This document shows, piece after piece, positions 30,808-41,955 of a stretch of 64,000 bases of DNA. The stretch is from Eurosta solidaginis (taxonomy: Eukaryota; Arthropoda; Insecta; Diptera; Tephritidae). Location: the NCBI RefSeq assembly GCF_040869045.1, contig NC_090323.1, forward strand, positions 168,972,083 to 169,036,082, given 5' to 3'. Both the position numbers and the translations under genes were made by a program. The first letter of the stretch is position 1; the number at the start of each line of letters is the position of its first letter. Below the pieces are notes generated by a model. The model worked only from the letters and a program-made list of their open reading frames with translations, was not told the origin of the DNA and ran no database searches.

Positions 30808-33800
30808 GATGAAGTTCTGGGTCACCCTGGTCCACATTTTGGTCGATATCTGGAAAACGCCTTCACATATACAACTACCCCCACTCCCTTTTAAAAGCCT
30901 CATTAATACCTTTAATTTGATACCCATATCGTACAAACACATTCTAGAGTCACCCCTGGTCCACCTTTATGGCTATATCTCGAGAAGGCGTCCACCTATA
31001 GAACTAAGGCCCACTCCCTTTTAAAATACTCATTAATACCTTTTGTTTGATAACCATATTGTACACACGCCTTTATGCCGATATCTCGAAAAGGCGACCA
31101 CCTATACAACTACCACCACTCCCTTTTAAAACCCTCATTAATACCTTTAATTTGATACCCATATCGTACAAACGCATTCTAGAGTCACCCCTGGTCCACC
31201 TTTATGGCGATATCTCGAAAAGGCGTCCACCTATAGAACTAAGGCCCACTTCCTTTTAAAATGCTCATTAACCCCTTTCATTTGAAACCCATATCGTACA
31301 AACGCATTCTAGAGTCACCCCTGGTCCACCTTTATGCCGATATCTCGAAAAGGCGACCACCTATGCAATTACCACCACTCCCTTTTAAAACCCTCATTAA
31401 TACCTTTAATTTGATACCCATATCGTACAAACGCATTCTAGAGTCACCCCTGGTCCACCTTTATGGCGATATCTCGAAAAGGCGTCCACCTATAGAAATA
31501 AGGCCCACTCCCTTTTAAAATACTCATTTATACCTTTCGTTTGATACCCATATTGTACAAACGCATTCTAGAGTCAACCCTGGTCCATCTTTATGCCGAT
31601 ATCTCGAAAAGGCGACCACCTATACAACTACCACCACTCCCTTTTAAAACCCTCATTAATACCTTTAATTTGATACCGATATCGTACATACACATTCTAG
31701 GGTCACCCCTGGTCCACCTTTATGGCGATAAATCGAAACGGCGTCCACCTATGGAACTAAGGATCACTCCCTTTTAAAATACTCATTAACACCTTTCATT
31801 TGATATACATATCGCACAAACAAATTCTAGAGTCACCCCTGGTCCACCTTTATGCCGATATCTCGAAAAGGCGACCACCTATACAACTACCACCACTCCC
31901 TTTTAAAACCCTCATTAATACCTTTAATTTGATACCGATATCGTACAAACACATTCTAGGGTCACCCCTGGTCCACCTTTATGGCGATAACTCGAAACGG
32001 CGTCCACCTATGGAACTAAGGATCACTCCCTTTTAAAATACTCATTAACACTTTTCATTTGATATCCATATCGTACAAGCAAATTCTAGAGTCACCCCTG
32101 GTCCACCTTTATGGCGATATCTCGAAAAGGCGTCCACCTATAGAACTAAGGCCCATTCCCTTTTAAAATACTCATTTATACCTTTCGTTTGATACCCATA
32201 TTGTACAAACGCATTCTAGAGACACCCTTGGTCCATCTTTATGCCGATATCTCGAAAAGGCGACCACCTATACAACTACCACCACTCCCTTTTAAAACCC
32301 TCATTAATACCTTTAATTTGATACCGATATCGTACAAACACATTCTAGGGTCACCCCTGGTCCACCTTTATGGCGATAACTCGAAACGGCGTCCACCTAT
32401 GGAACTAAGGATCACTCCCTTTTAAAATACTCATTAACACCTTTCCTTTGATATCCATATCGTACAAACTAATTCTAGAGTCACCCCTGGTCCACCTTTA
32501 TGCCGATATCTCGAAAAGGCCACCACCTATGCAACTACCACCACTCCCTTTTAAAACCCTCATTAATACCTTTAATTTGATACCGATATCGTACAAACAC
32601 ATTCTAGAGTCACCCCTGGTCCACCTTTATGCCGATATCTCGAAAAGGCGGCCACCTATACAACTACCACCACTCCTTTTAAAACCCTCATTAATACCTT
32701 TAATTTGATACCGATATCGTACAAACACATTCTAGAGTCACCCCTGGTCCACCTTTATGGCGATATCTCGAAAAGGCGTCCACCTATAGAACTAAGCCCC
32801 ACGCCCTTTTAGAATACTCATTAACACCTTTCGTTTGCTACCCGTATTGTACAAACGCATTCTAGAGTCCCCCCTGGTCCACCTTTATGCCGATATCTCG
32901 AAAAGGCGGCCACCTATACAACTACCACCACTCCCTTTTAAAACCCTCATTAATACCTTTAATTTGATACCGATATCGTACAAACACATTCTAGAGTCAC
33001 CCCTGGTCCACCTTTATGGCGATATCTCGAAAAGGCCTCCACCTATAGAACTAAGCCCCACGCCCTTTTAGAATACTCATTAACACCTTTCGTTTGCTAC
33101 CCGTATTGTACAAACGCATTCTAGAGTCCCCCCTGGTCCACCTTTATGCGATATCTCGAAAAGGCGGCCACCTATACAACTACCACCACTCCCTTTTAAA
33201 ACCCTCATTAATACCTTTAATTTGATACCGATATCGTACAAACACATTCTAGAGTCACCCCTGGTCCACCTTTATGCCGATATCTCGAAAAGGCGGCCAC
33301 CTATACAACTACCACCACTCCTTTTAAAACCCTCATTAATACCTTTAATTTGATATCCGTATCGTACAAACACATTCTAGGGTCACCCCTGGTCCACCTT
33401 TATGGCGATATCTCGAAAAGGCGTCCACCTATAGAACTAGGCCCATGCCCTTTTAAAATACTCATTATCACCTTTCGTTTGATAGCCATATTGTACAAAC
33501 ACATTCTAGAGTCACCCCTGGTCCACCTTTATGCCCATATCTCGAAAAGGCGACCACCTGTGCAACTACCACCACTCCCTTTTAAAACCCTCATTAGTAC
33601 CTTTAATTTGATACCCATATCGTACAAACACATTCTAGAGTCACCCCTGGTCCACCTTTATGGCGATATCTCGAAAAGGCGTCCACCTATAGAACTAAGC
33701 CCCACGCCCTTTTAAAATACTCATTAACACCTTTCGTTTGATAGCCATATTGTACAAACACACTCTAGAGTCACCCCTGCTCCACCTTTATGCCGATATC

Positions 33801-36770
33801 TCGAAAAGACGACCACCTATGCAACTACCACCACTCCCTTTTAAAACCCTCATTAATACCTTTCGTTTGATACCCATATTGTACAAACGCATTCTGGAGT
33901 CCCCCTCGTCCACCTTTATGCCAATATCTCGAAAAGGCGACCACCTATACAACTACCACCACTCCCTTTTAAAAACCTCATTAATACCTTTAATTTGATA
34001 CCCATATCGTACAAACACATTCTAGGGTCACCCCTGGTCCACCTTTTTGGCGATATCTCGAAAAGGCGTCCACCTATAGAACTAAGCCCCACGCTCTTTT
34101 AAAATACTTATTAACACCTATCGTTTGATAGCCATATTGTACAAACACATTCTAGAGTCACCCCTGTCCACCTTTATGCCGATATCTCGAAAAGGCGACC
34201 ACCTATGCAACTACCACCACTCCCTTTTAAAACCCTCACTAATACCTTTAATTTGATACCCATATCGTACAAACACATTCTAGAGTCACCCCTGCTCCAC
34301 CTTTATGGCGATATCTCGAAAAGGCGGCCACCTATAGAACTAAGCCCCACGCCCTTTTAAAATACTCATTAACACCTTTCGTTTGATAGCCATATTGTAC
34401 AAACACATTCTAGAGTCACCCCTGGTCCACCTTTATGCCGATATCTCGAAAAGGCGACCACCTATGCAACTACCACCACTCCCTTTTAAAACCCTCATTA
34501 ATACCTTTAATTTGATACCCATATCGTACAAACACATTCTAGAGTCACCCCTGGTCCACCTTTATGGCGATATCTCGAAAAGGCGTCCACCAATAGAAGT
34601 AAGCCCCACGCCCTTTTAAAATACTCATTAACACCTTTCATTTGATACCCATATTGTACAAACGCATTCTAGAGTCACTCCTGGTCCACCTTTATGCCGA
34701 TATCTCGAAAAGGAGACCACCTATACAACTACCACCACTCCCTTTTAAAACCCTCATTAATACCTTTAATTTGATACCCATATCGTACAAACACATTCTA
34801 GGGTCACCCCTGGTCCACCTTTATGGCGATATCTCGAAAAGGCGTCCACCTATAGAACTAAGCCCCACGCCCTTTTAAAATACTCATTAACACCTTTCGT
34901 TTGATAGCCATATTGTACAAACAAATTCTAGGGTCACCCCTGTCCACCTTTATGCCGATATCTCGAAAAGGCGACCACCTATGCAACTACCACCACTCCC
35001 TTTTAAAACCCTCACTAATACCTTTAATTTGATACCCATATCGTACAAACACATTCTAGAGTCACCCCTGGTCCACCTTTATGGCGATATCTCGAAAAGG
35101 CGTCCACCTATAGAACTAAGCCCCACGCCCTTTTAAAATACTCATTAACACCTTTCGTTTGATAGCCGTATTGTACAAACACATTCTAGAGTCACCCCTG
35201 GTCCACCTTTATGCCGATATCTCGAAAAGGCGACCACCTATGCAACTACCACCACTCCCTTTTAAAACCCTCATTAATACCTTTAATTTGATACCCATAT
35301 CGTACAAACACATTCTAGAGTCACCCCTGGTCCACCTTTATGGCGATATGTCGAAAAGGCGTCCACCTGTAGAACTAAACCCCACGCCTTTTTGAAATAC
35401 TCATTAACACCTTTCGTTTCATACCCATATTGTATAAACGCATTCTAGAGTCACTCCTGGTCCACCTTTATGCCGATATCTCGAAAAGGCGACCACCTAT
35501 ACAACTACCACCACTCCCTTTTAAAACCCTCATTAACACCTTTTATTTGATACACATATTGTACAAACACATTCTGGAGTCACCTCCGGTCCACCTTTTT
35601 GGCGATATGTCGAAAAGGCGTCCACCTGTAGAACTAAACCCCACGCCTTTTTGAAATACTCATTAACACCTTTCGTTTCATACCCATATTGTACAAACGC
35701 ATTCTAGAGTCACTCCTGGTCCACCTTTATGCCGATATCTCGAAAAGGCGACCACCTATACAACTACCACCACTCCCTTTTAAAACCCTCATTAACACCT
35801 TTTATTTGATAGCCATATTGTACAAACACATTCTAGAGTCACTCCTGTTCCATCTATATGGCGATATCCCGAAATGGCGACCACCTATACAACTACCACC
35901 ACTCCTTTTTAAAACCCTTATTAATACCTTTAATTTGATACCCATATTGTACAAACGCATTCTAGAGTCCCCCCCCCCCCCCGGTCCACCTTTTTGGCGA
36001 TATTTCGAAAAGGCGTCCACCTATAGAACTAAGGCCCACTCCCTTTTAAAATGTTCATTAACCCCTTTCATTTCATACCCATATCGTACAAACAAATTCT
36101 AGGGTCACCCCTGGTCCACCTTTATGGCGATATCTCGAAACGGCGTACACCTATGGAACTAAGGATCACTCCCTTTTAAAATACTCATTAACACCTTTCA
36201 TTTGATTTCCATATGGCACAAACAAATTCTAGAGTCAACCCTGATTCACCTTTATGGCGATATCCCTAAATGCTGTCCACCTATAGAACTATGGCCCACT
36301 CCCTCTTGAAATACTCTTTAATACCTTTCATTTGATACCCATATTGTACAAACGCATTCTAGAGTCCCCCCCCCTCCGGTCCACCTTTTTGGCGATATTT
36401 CGAAAAGGCGTCCACCTATAGAACTAAGGCCCACTCCCTTTTAAAATGTTCATTAACCCCTTTCATTTCATACCCATATCGTACAAACAAATTCTAGGGT
36501 CACCCCTGGTCCACCTTTATGGCGATATCTCGAAACGGCGTACACCTATGGAACTAAGGATCACTCCCTTTTAAAATACTCATTAACACCTTTCATTTGA
36601 TTTCCATATGGCACAAACAAATTCTAGAGTCAACCCTGATTCACCTTTATGGCGATATCCCTAAATGCTGTCCACCTATAGAACTATGGCCCACTCCCTC
36701 TTGAAATACTCTTTAATACCTTTCATTTGATACACATGTCTTACAAACACATTCCAGGGTTACCCTCGGC
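30808..36770 (+). repeat. 129-bp satellite-like array with 259-bp higher-order unit
   Basis: About 46 monomers by length divided by period. Each has CACCCCTGGTCCACCTTTAT, GCGATATCTCGAAAAGGCG, CACCTAT, ACTCCCTTTTAAAA, TCATTAA-ACCTTT and ATTTGATACCCATATCGTAC. Two monomer types alternate: one with ACAACTACCACCACTCCC and AACCCTCATTAATACC, the other with GAACTAAGSCCCAC and AATACTCATTAACACC, so the repeat is a 259-bp dimer through most of the array. The many 70-86-codon open frames that recur at 259-base steps are produced by the repeat and are not genes. Outer monomers are most diverged, as expected for unequal exchange. Confidence 0.93.
35930..36735 (+). repeat. Recent three-monomer duplication with poly-C tracts
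   Basis: The segment from about 35943 recurs with an offset of 395 bases (GGTCCACCTTTTTGGCGATA at 35983 and 36378), nearly identical over three monomers. Each copy is preceded by a C-run, about 16 C at 35969-35982 and CCCCCCCCCTCC at 36365-36376, which is not seen elsewhere in the array. Confidence 0.8.
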
Positions 36771-36889
36771 TCATTTTCCTACATGGTTATTTTCCCTTAT
36801 GTTGCCACCATAGCTCTCAACTGAGTACGTAATGTTCGGTTACACCTGAACTTAACCTTCCTTAATTGTTTTATACTAACTCTGAACGG

Positions 36890-37070
36890 CAAATGCCGGG
36901 CCGGGTGAAGAAAGGTTTCAATACCGGGAAAAACGCATGCGGGTATGATAGTGACAACCTGGTACACGACACACAAAACGTGCTTAAGTTATGAAGGGAA
37001 TACTTCTCCTCATGGCTAGATGGGGAAGGAAATTACGTACCGGAATCCCAATCCCTGACGTTGGACACTC
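36890..37070 (+). pseudogene. LINE ORF2 fragment, pre-RT linker region
   Basis: The frame reads VKKGFNTGKNACGYDSDN, LVHDTQNVLKL, one TGA, then REYFSSWLDGEG. The string pattern R-KKGF, --G-LV-D-Q-VL--W-EYF--LL is the linker between endonuclease and RT in several dipteran LINEs. Only about 60 codons survive. Confidence 0.6.
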
Positions 37071-37169
37071 CCTATTATAAAGTTGCTCTAAGCTGATGCT
37101 GGACAGAGTGAGGGGGCGAAATAATGGACGGTACCTATAGAAGGTGAGATGGTCCTTGGAATATTTTAG

Positions 37170-37812
37170 GGAAAAGTTCGCGGAACATGTCCCAGTGTAT
37201 AAGGGGCTAGATGGGAATGAAAAAGCGGAAGAACTAACTAAAAAGGGCGCATCCCTTGAACCTTGCTCCGTAGACATACCAATTAGACTGGGCGAGATTA
37301 AGCGAAGGCGATAGGTGCACATGATCGACCAAGCGGGAAAGGCGTGAGATCAAGCGCGGGGCTGTAAAGTGTCGAAAATTATGTGTAGGTCTTACAACCT
37401 TAGACTAACCCAGTTGCTTCTATCATTAAAATGAGAGGACTGTAGACTCATGGAGGGTTTTCTGACTGGACACTGCCTTCTGGCGTCACATGCCTTTAAA
37501 TTAGGCAGATGTAGGAAGTGCGGGTTGGAGGAGGAAACGATGGAGCACGTTCTGTGCTCCTGTCATGCGCTTGCCAGGCTAAGACTCCAGCTATTAGGAG
37601 TGATACAGCTGTCAGATCTAGAAGCAGCAAGTAACTTAAGTCCTAGGAAGCCTCTGGTATTTGCCAATAGGACGTAGTTATTTTATAACATAGGTGCTGG
37701 TTTTTGATGGGGTTTCAGTTTGGTCGTTAAATCAAACTTCTGGTAACACTACGGACTCGTTCAGTCTATGTGAGGTCCTCATGGACCGGCCAGTTCAAAC
37801 TAACCTAACCTC
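37170..37812 (+). pseudogene. RNase H-bearing LINE, 3' end
   Basis: Blocks in order: VPVYKGLDGNEKAEELTKKGA (end of RNase H), LGEI-RR, HMIDQAGKA, LTGHCLLASHAFKLG, CRKCGLEEETMEHVLCSCHA and LSDLEAASNLSPRK. The frame breaks a few times. The 3' untranslated part runs through CACTACGGACTCGTTCAG and CATGGACCGGCCAGTTCAAA and ends in a TAACCTAACCT tail. The same tail occurs alone at 62545-62616. The order RNase H then CR-C---EE---H is typical of I/LOA-like LINEs; clade assignment is tentative. Confidence 0.75.
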
Positions 37813-37844
37813 GCGGAACATGAATGGACATGTCCATGATACTT

Positions 37845-38175
37845 ATGGCGTGTTCCGAAGAAAGTTTAATGATGAGCTCTAACAGCTTTAAGCAGATATG
37901 AGCGCAGTGCAAAGAACATAAGCTCAAACTCTTCGCTGGCTATATCATCCTATGCGAATTGAAGTAGACAATTCGGTACAAAAAAAATTCCTATCGACAA
38001 AAGTATCTGGAATCATAGAAAAGGGACACACTGTGTTAGAAGAGGCAAGAGGAGGAATAGATGTTTTCAAATGGTGCTCCCAATTGGGGTCAGTTATCTC
38101 GAATCAGGGATAACTCAGGCGACTTCTTACGCAATATCCAAAATCATCCAGGCGATTAAGCGCGAGGTAATGACA
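37845..38175 (+). pseudogene. LINE ORF2 C-terminal fragment, third in a row
   Basis: Reads YGVFRRKFNDEL, AQTLRWLYH and, at the end, ISKIIQAIKREV in degraded frames. It is the same region as GEYRRRFNDELYELY...RLRWLGH in the LINE at 15540-16085. It follows two other LINE fragments directly. Confidence 0.5.
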
Positions 38176-38998
38176 GTTACGATATATACAGAACTGAGCT
38201 CACTGGTTTCCTTCTAAATATCAGCCAGTACCTGAAGCTCCTTTAGCCAAATTTATTGTAAAATATTAGTCTAATGCATTAAATATTATATCTTCCGACA
38301 AGTAAGTTCTCGTTGGCGTTCTTAAATAGGGCTGCTCACCCACGCATGAGAAATGCATATGAAAATGTTCTCACAATCCCGCGAATATAAATATTTCTTT
38401 ATGTATGTATGTATGTACATATATAGTTACACAATTACTTTACATTTAATTAGTCCGCCTTCATTTAATTAGAGCTAAAGACAGTTTATTTTTAGCTCAA
38501 GAAGACAAGCTTAAATTTATAAATAAACCGCTCACAGTCATATTACAGAAGCCGTCATATATAAATAGCAATGATACGAATCTTCCACATGTCCAAGCAA
38601 TATGTTATGTAAAACCAATTTATATGTATGCATGTTTAAAATACATCCCCATTAACGACAGACAAAGATTCTCAAGCGTTTAATGAAATGTGAAGTCTCA
38701 AGATGATTTGATGAGTTGCTTATCATGTTAGACGAAAACGTTTTCAAAAACTCTGCTTCAATTGGGGTTGCCAGATTGCACATTTTGCCTCGGTATTCAG
38801 GTGTTTGCAACCGTATTTTGGTGCTCAGGGTTCTCTAATAAAATCTTGTAGTTTGTGAAAAAATGTTCACTTCAAAAAGACAGATATGCATTTGGTATTG
38901 GAAAGTTTGCAATAGAAAATAAAGCGACTGATCGTGAAAAACATTTTGAATTTTCTAATTTTTCTTTGCACAATTCTTTGTTGAGAAAACAAAAAAAG
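38176..38998. other. No gene recognised
   Basis: AT-rich; a short (ATGT)n tract at 38402-38420. No frame of note. Confidence 0.35.
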
Positions 38999-39450
38999 GT
39001 TGTTCAGGATTTTGTGCAAATGGTATAGCATCATTGCATTGAAAACTTTTGTAGCATATTTTTTACAGTTTACTAACAAAATACACGGTTATGCATTTGC
39101 TACGTCATTGCAAAAACGCTACACTAAAAAATTAAAAACCGTAGTTTATTTTTTCAATATTGAATCGCAACTCTTCAACTGTCAAAACAAAACAAAAAGT
39201 GCGAAGAAAAAATTTAAAATGAAAAAGATGCTCACGATCCGTAGCTCATGTTTGCTATCGCAAGGTTTCCAACGTCAAATACACCAAATTCTGAACTCCC
39301 TTACTACAATTTTTGATGTTGCGTACTTGCAATTGACGTAGCAAATGCATAGTCGAATATTTCGTTCATCTATTGTGTAAATATACCACACCAATTTGCA
39401 AATGCAATGATGCTAGACCATTTGCACAAAATCTTGAACTCCCCTATATA
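38999..39450. mobile_element. MITE with about 125-bp TIRs
   Basis: Left end TTCAGGATTTTGTGCAAATG and then GTATAGCATCATTGCATT; the complement of the right end gives TTCAAGATTTTGTGCAAATG, GTCTAGCATCATTGCATT. Further in, TATGCATTTGCTACGTCA occurs on both arms (39090 and 39340, inverted). There is no coding capacity; the open frame 39000-39341 only follows the arm. The superfamily is unknown because target duplications are not evident. Confidence 0.82.
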
Positions 39451-40082
39451 TTTTTGACTTTTCCTACAAAAAAATTTATGAAACTTACGTTACTTTCTTG
39501 GTGCAACTTAAAATACGATATTGAAATTCAATTCCATTGTTGAAGATTAAATTGCCTTGGAAATAAGGTTACCGTTTCTTTTCAACATGAGAAATATTTG
39601 AAAATTGTTTTCGATTTCATTCTCCGAACTTATTAAAAATTTGTCTTTGAATTTAAGAATGCTGTTCACGATTATTTGAGATGCATTTAAGAAACAGTGT
39701 TTCAGATTTGCAAAATCAGGGTGTCTTTTAAAATGCATCTGAAATTGAGTACCAATATAAATGTTTAATGGGTTACATATGTGGGTAATTCCTTCCCGAA
39801 TTCTTTCGAAGCGACTTAAACGATTTATGCTCCAAACTTTCGTTTCAACACAGCTCTACAGTTAATTTACATTTTATTTTCTTACAAAAATTATGCAGTA
39901 TTCCAACTTGCACTATATTTTCATTTATCATATTTTGTTTTTTTTTTTTTTTTTTTAATTATATGAACTTTTTACAGATATATATGCAAATTGTCTTCAA
40001 TGTGAACATATATTATACCTACCAATACTGTCATGCTTTAAGATGGAATGACCCATACGTGTGTGAGTTTACGACGTTTATG
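39451..40082. other. No gene recognised
   Basis: AT-rich, with a T homopolymer of about 18 near 39940. Nothing supported. Confidence 0.35.
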
Positions 40083-40203
40083 CCTGGTTTTTCAGTGCGA
40101 GTTTAAACTCTGCTCATCTCAGCTTAAGCGGCCTAAGTGGCAGGGTTAAACTCTAGTCATCTTTACCTGGACTTTAAACTCGCCCTGAAAAACCCGGCCT
40201 AAG
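40083..40203. mobile_element. Short MITE, 121 bp
   Basis: Left GCCTGGTTTTTCAGTGCGAG then TTTAAACTC; complement of the right end GCCGGGTTTTTCAGGGCGAG then TTTAAAGT. The inverted ends cover about 28 bases each. A larger relative with the same end type is at 55002-55656. Confidence 0.8.
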
Positions 40204-40441
40204 TGTAAAAGATCTGTGTTACTCAAGCCATCTGCAAACGCCCTTTATTCGAGTAAATTAAATGTAGATATGCACGTATTAGGGTGCGTTCTATTTATAC
40301 CGTTAAAAAGTAAGAGTCGAAAAATTTAAAATTTTCTTAACTTACTATTACTCAAAATAGAGTCCCCTATTATACTGCTTTCTTAATTTCGTTTTAGTTC
40401 CGGTCGATAAAAATATTGTTGTCAGAGTTGAATAAAAACAA
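40204..40441. other. Spacer
   Basis: No feature seen. Confidence 0.35.
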
Positions 40442-41691
40442 TTAAGGATGGGACTGTCTTCGGCTATACCGAAGACCTCATACCTTTCATGAATGGGGCT
40501 GAACAATAATCTTATCCCATTCGTAATTTCCAAATAATGCGCTGTATAAGATAAGAAATATATAGTGAACAGATGTACATACCTAAACGATTTTAAGATA
40601 AATATAAAAAAATGGCAAAAAACCCCCTTATCTGAACGATCGGTTGTATGGGATATATACTATATATAGCTCCGATCGAAATGATTTTTTCATGAAATCT
40701 TCCATGATATATTGGAATAAATATCCCCAATTTTAACGTTTTTATATTGGAAATTAAGGGAGAAATTGCCAAAAATCTTTCTATCTGAACGATCGGTTGT
40801 ATGGGATATATGCTATATATAGCTCCGATCAAAGTAATTTTTTCAGAAACTCTTCTATGATATATTAAAATATATATCACCGAATTTCACGTTTATACTT
40901 TCTAAATTAAGGGAGAAATGGCCAAAAATCCTTCTATCTGAACGATCGGTTGTATGTGATATAATATATATAGCTCCGATCAAAGTGCTTTTTCAGGATA
41001 CCTTCTATGATATATTAGAATATATATCACCGAATGTCACGTTTATACTTTCTAAATTAAGGGAGAAATTGCCAAAAATCTTTCTATCTGAACGATCGGT
41101 TGTATAAGATATATGCTATATATAGCTCCGATCAAAGTAATTTTTTCAGAAACTCTTCTATGATATATTAAAATATATATCACCGAATTTCACGTTTATA
41201 CTTTCTAAATTAAGGGAGAAATGTCCAAAAATCTTTCTATCTGAACGATCGGTTGTATGGGATATAATATATATAGCTCCGATCAAAGTGATTTTTTCAG
41301 GATAACTTCTATGATATATTAGAATATATATCACCTAGTTTCAGGTTTATACTTTCTAAATTGCGGCAGGAATGACCAAAATCGTCTTATCTGAACGATC
41401 GGTTGTATGGGAGATATGTTTTAGTGGTCCGATCCTACCGGATCCGACAAATGTTTAATATAGTACAAAAATACATCCTTGTGCCAAATTTCATTGAGAT
41501 ATCTCTAAATTTGAGGGACTAGTTTGCGCTCAAACAGACAGACGGACCGACAGACGGGCAAGGCTATATCAACTCAGTTCGTCGCCCTGATCAATTCGGT
41601 ATACTTAATGGTGAGTCTATCTTCTATATTTCTCAACGTTACAAACATCGGACCAAAGTTAATATACCATTTTATGTTCATGAAAGGTATA
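40442..41691 (-). mobile_element. DINE-like family B element B2, complete, reverse
   Basis: Minus strand 5' to 3': starts at 41691 with ATACCTTTCATGAACATAAAA, a GTCTGTCGGTCCGTCTGTC microsatellite (41535-41560 in complement), central tandem repeats (41420-40610), then CCATTCATGAAAGGTATGAG, the hairpin GTCTTCGG-TATAG-CCGAAGAC and the terminus near 40442. This is the DINE architecture, and the central units of about 150 bp with a conserved start closely resemble those described for the DINE-TR1 group. It abuts the 3' tail of a SINE at 41692. Confidence 0.8.
40610..41420 (-). repeat. About 150-bp central repeats of B2, five to six units
   Basis: The string TCTGAACGATCGGTTGTATG recurs at about 40634, 40787, 40937, 41088, 41240 and 41391, followed by a less conserved stretch with ATGATATATT and TTTATACTTTCTAAATTAAG. 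The first 40-50 bases including GATATAT-TATATATAGCTCCGATC are strongly conserved; the rest diverges more. Confidence 0.85.
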
Positions 41692-41955
41692 AAAATGCAA
41701 GGCCGAATATACCTCCGAAGAGACTAAGACGAGCTTCTGCAAACGACATCTGCAAGGCAGATAAGTTTTCGCTAAGAAGCTTTTCGTAGCAGAAATACAT
41801 TCGGAGTGTTTGCCAAATCCCTGCCGAGGAGCGATCACGCTTAGAAAAACTTTTATTTCTAGATTCTTTATGTTTTTTCCTGAGACTCAAACCCAGGATC
41901 TTCGATGTGGTAGGCTGAGTACGCAACATACACCCCACGGCGACCGCCAGTCCAA
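41692..41955 (-). mobile_element. tRNA-derived SINE, copy 1
   Basis: On the minus strand: a tRNA-like head with an A-box-like GGTGTATGTTGCGTACTC and a B-box-like GGGTTTGAGTCTC, then a body with AAGTTTTTCTAAGCG, CTCGGCAGGGATTTGGCAA, TTATCTGCCTTGCAGATG and CTCTTCGGAGGTATATTCGG, ending GGCCTTGCATTTTT. The same head and body are better preserved at 54076-54432. SINEs are mobilised by LINE proteins. The family B element begins exactly at this tail. Confidence 0.8.

Larger units (their letters stand above)
29485..36868 (+). mobile_element. DINE-like family A element A4 with expanded central array
   Basis: A full family A element: palindromic 5' end (TTTGAGCAGAGCTCATAGAG), (GTCC)n at 29620-29655, the GGGCGTGGCACCGCCCAC and GGGCGTGGCTCCGCCC blocks, a central tandem array from 30808 to 36770, and the 3' hairpin GTTCGG-TTACACC-TGAAC with terminus CCTTCCTTAATTG. 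The 5' body is nearly identical to A3. No protein is encoded. At about 7.4 kb it is roughly four times longer than A2, entirely because of the array. Confidence 0.88.

Noticed and set aside
30809..36102. A cluster of some twenty small plus-strand genes with similar proteins
   Set aside because: They recur at exactly the 259-base period of the tandem array, start and stop at the same monomer positions, and have no promoter or conservation signal independent of the repeat.
30808..36770. CRISPR-like array
   Set aside because: Repeats are directly adjacent 129-bp monomers without unique spacers, and the genome is clearly eukaryotic.
37735..37812. Interstitial telomeric repeat
   Set aside because: Only two to three TAACC units, and they are the tail of a LINE that recurs elsewhere.
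39000..39341. 113-codon plus-strand gene
   Set aside because: It coincides with the arm of a TIR element and has no protein-like pattern.
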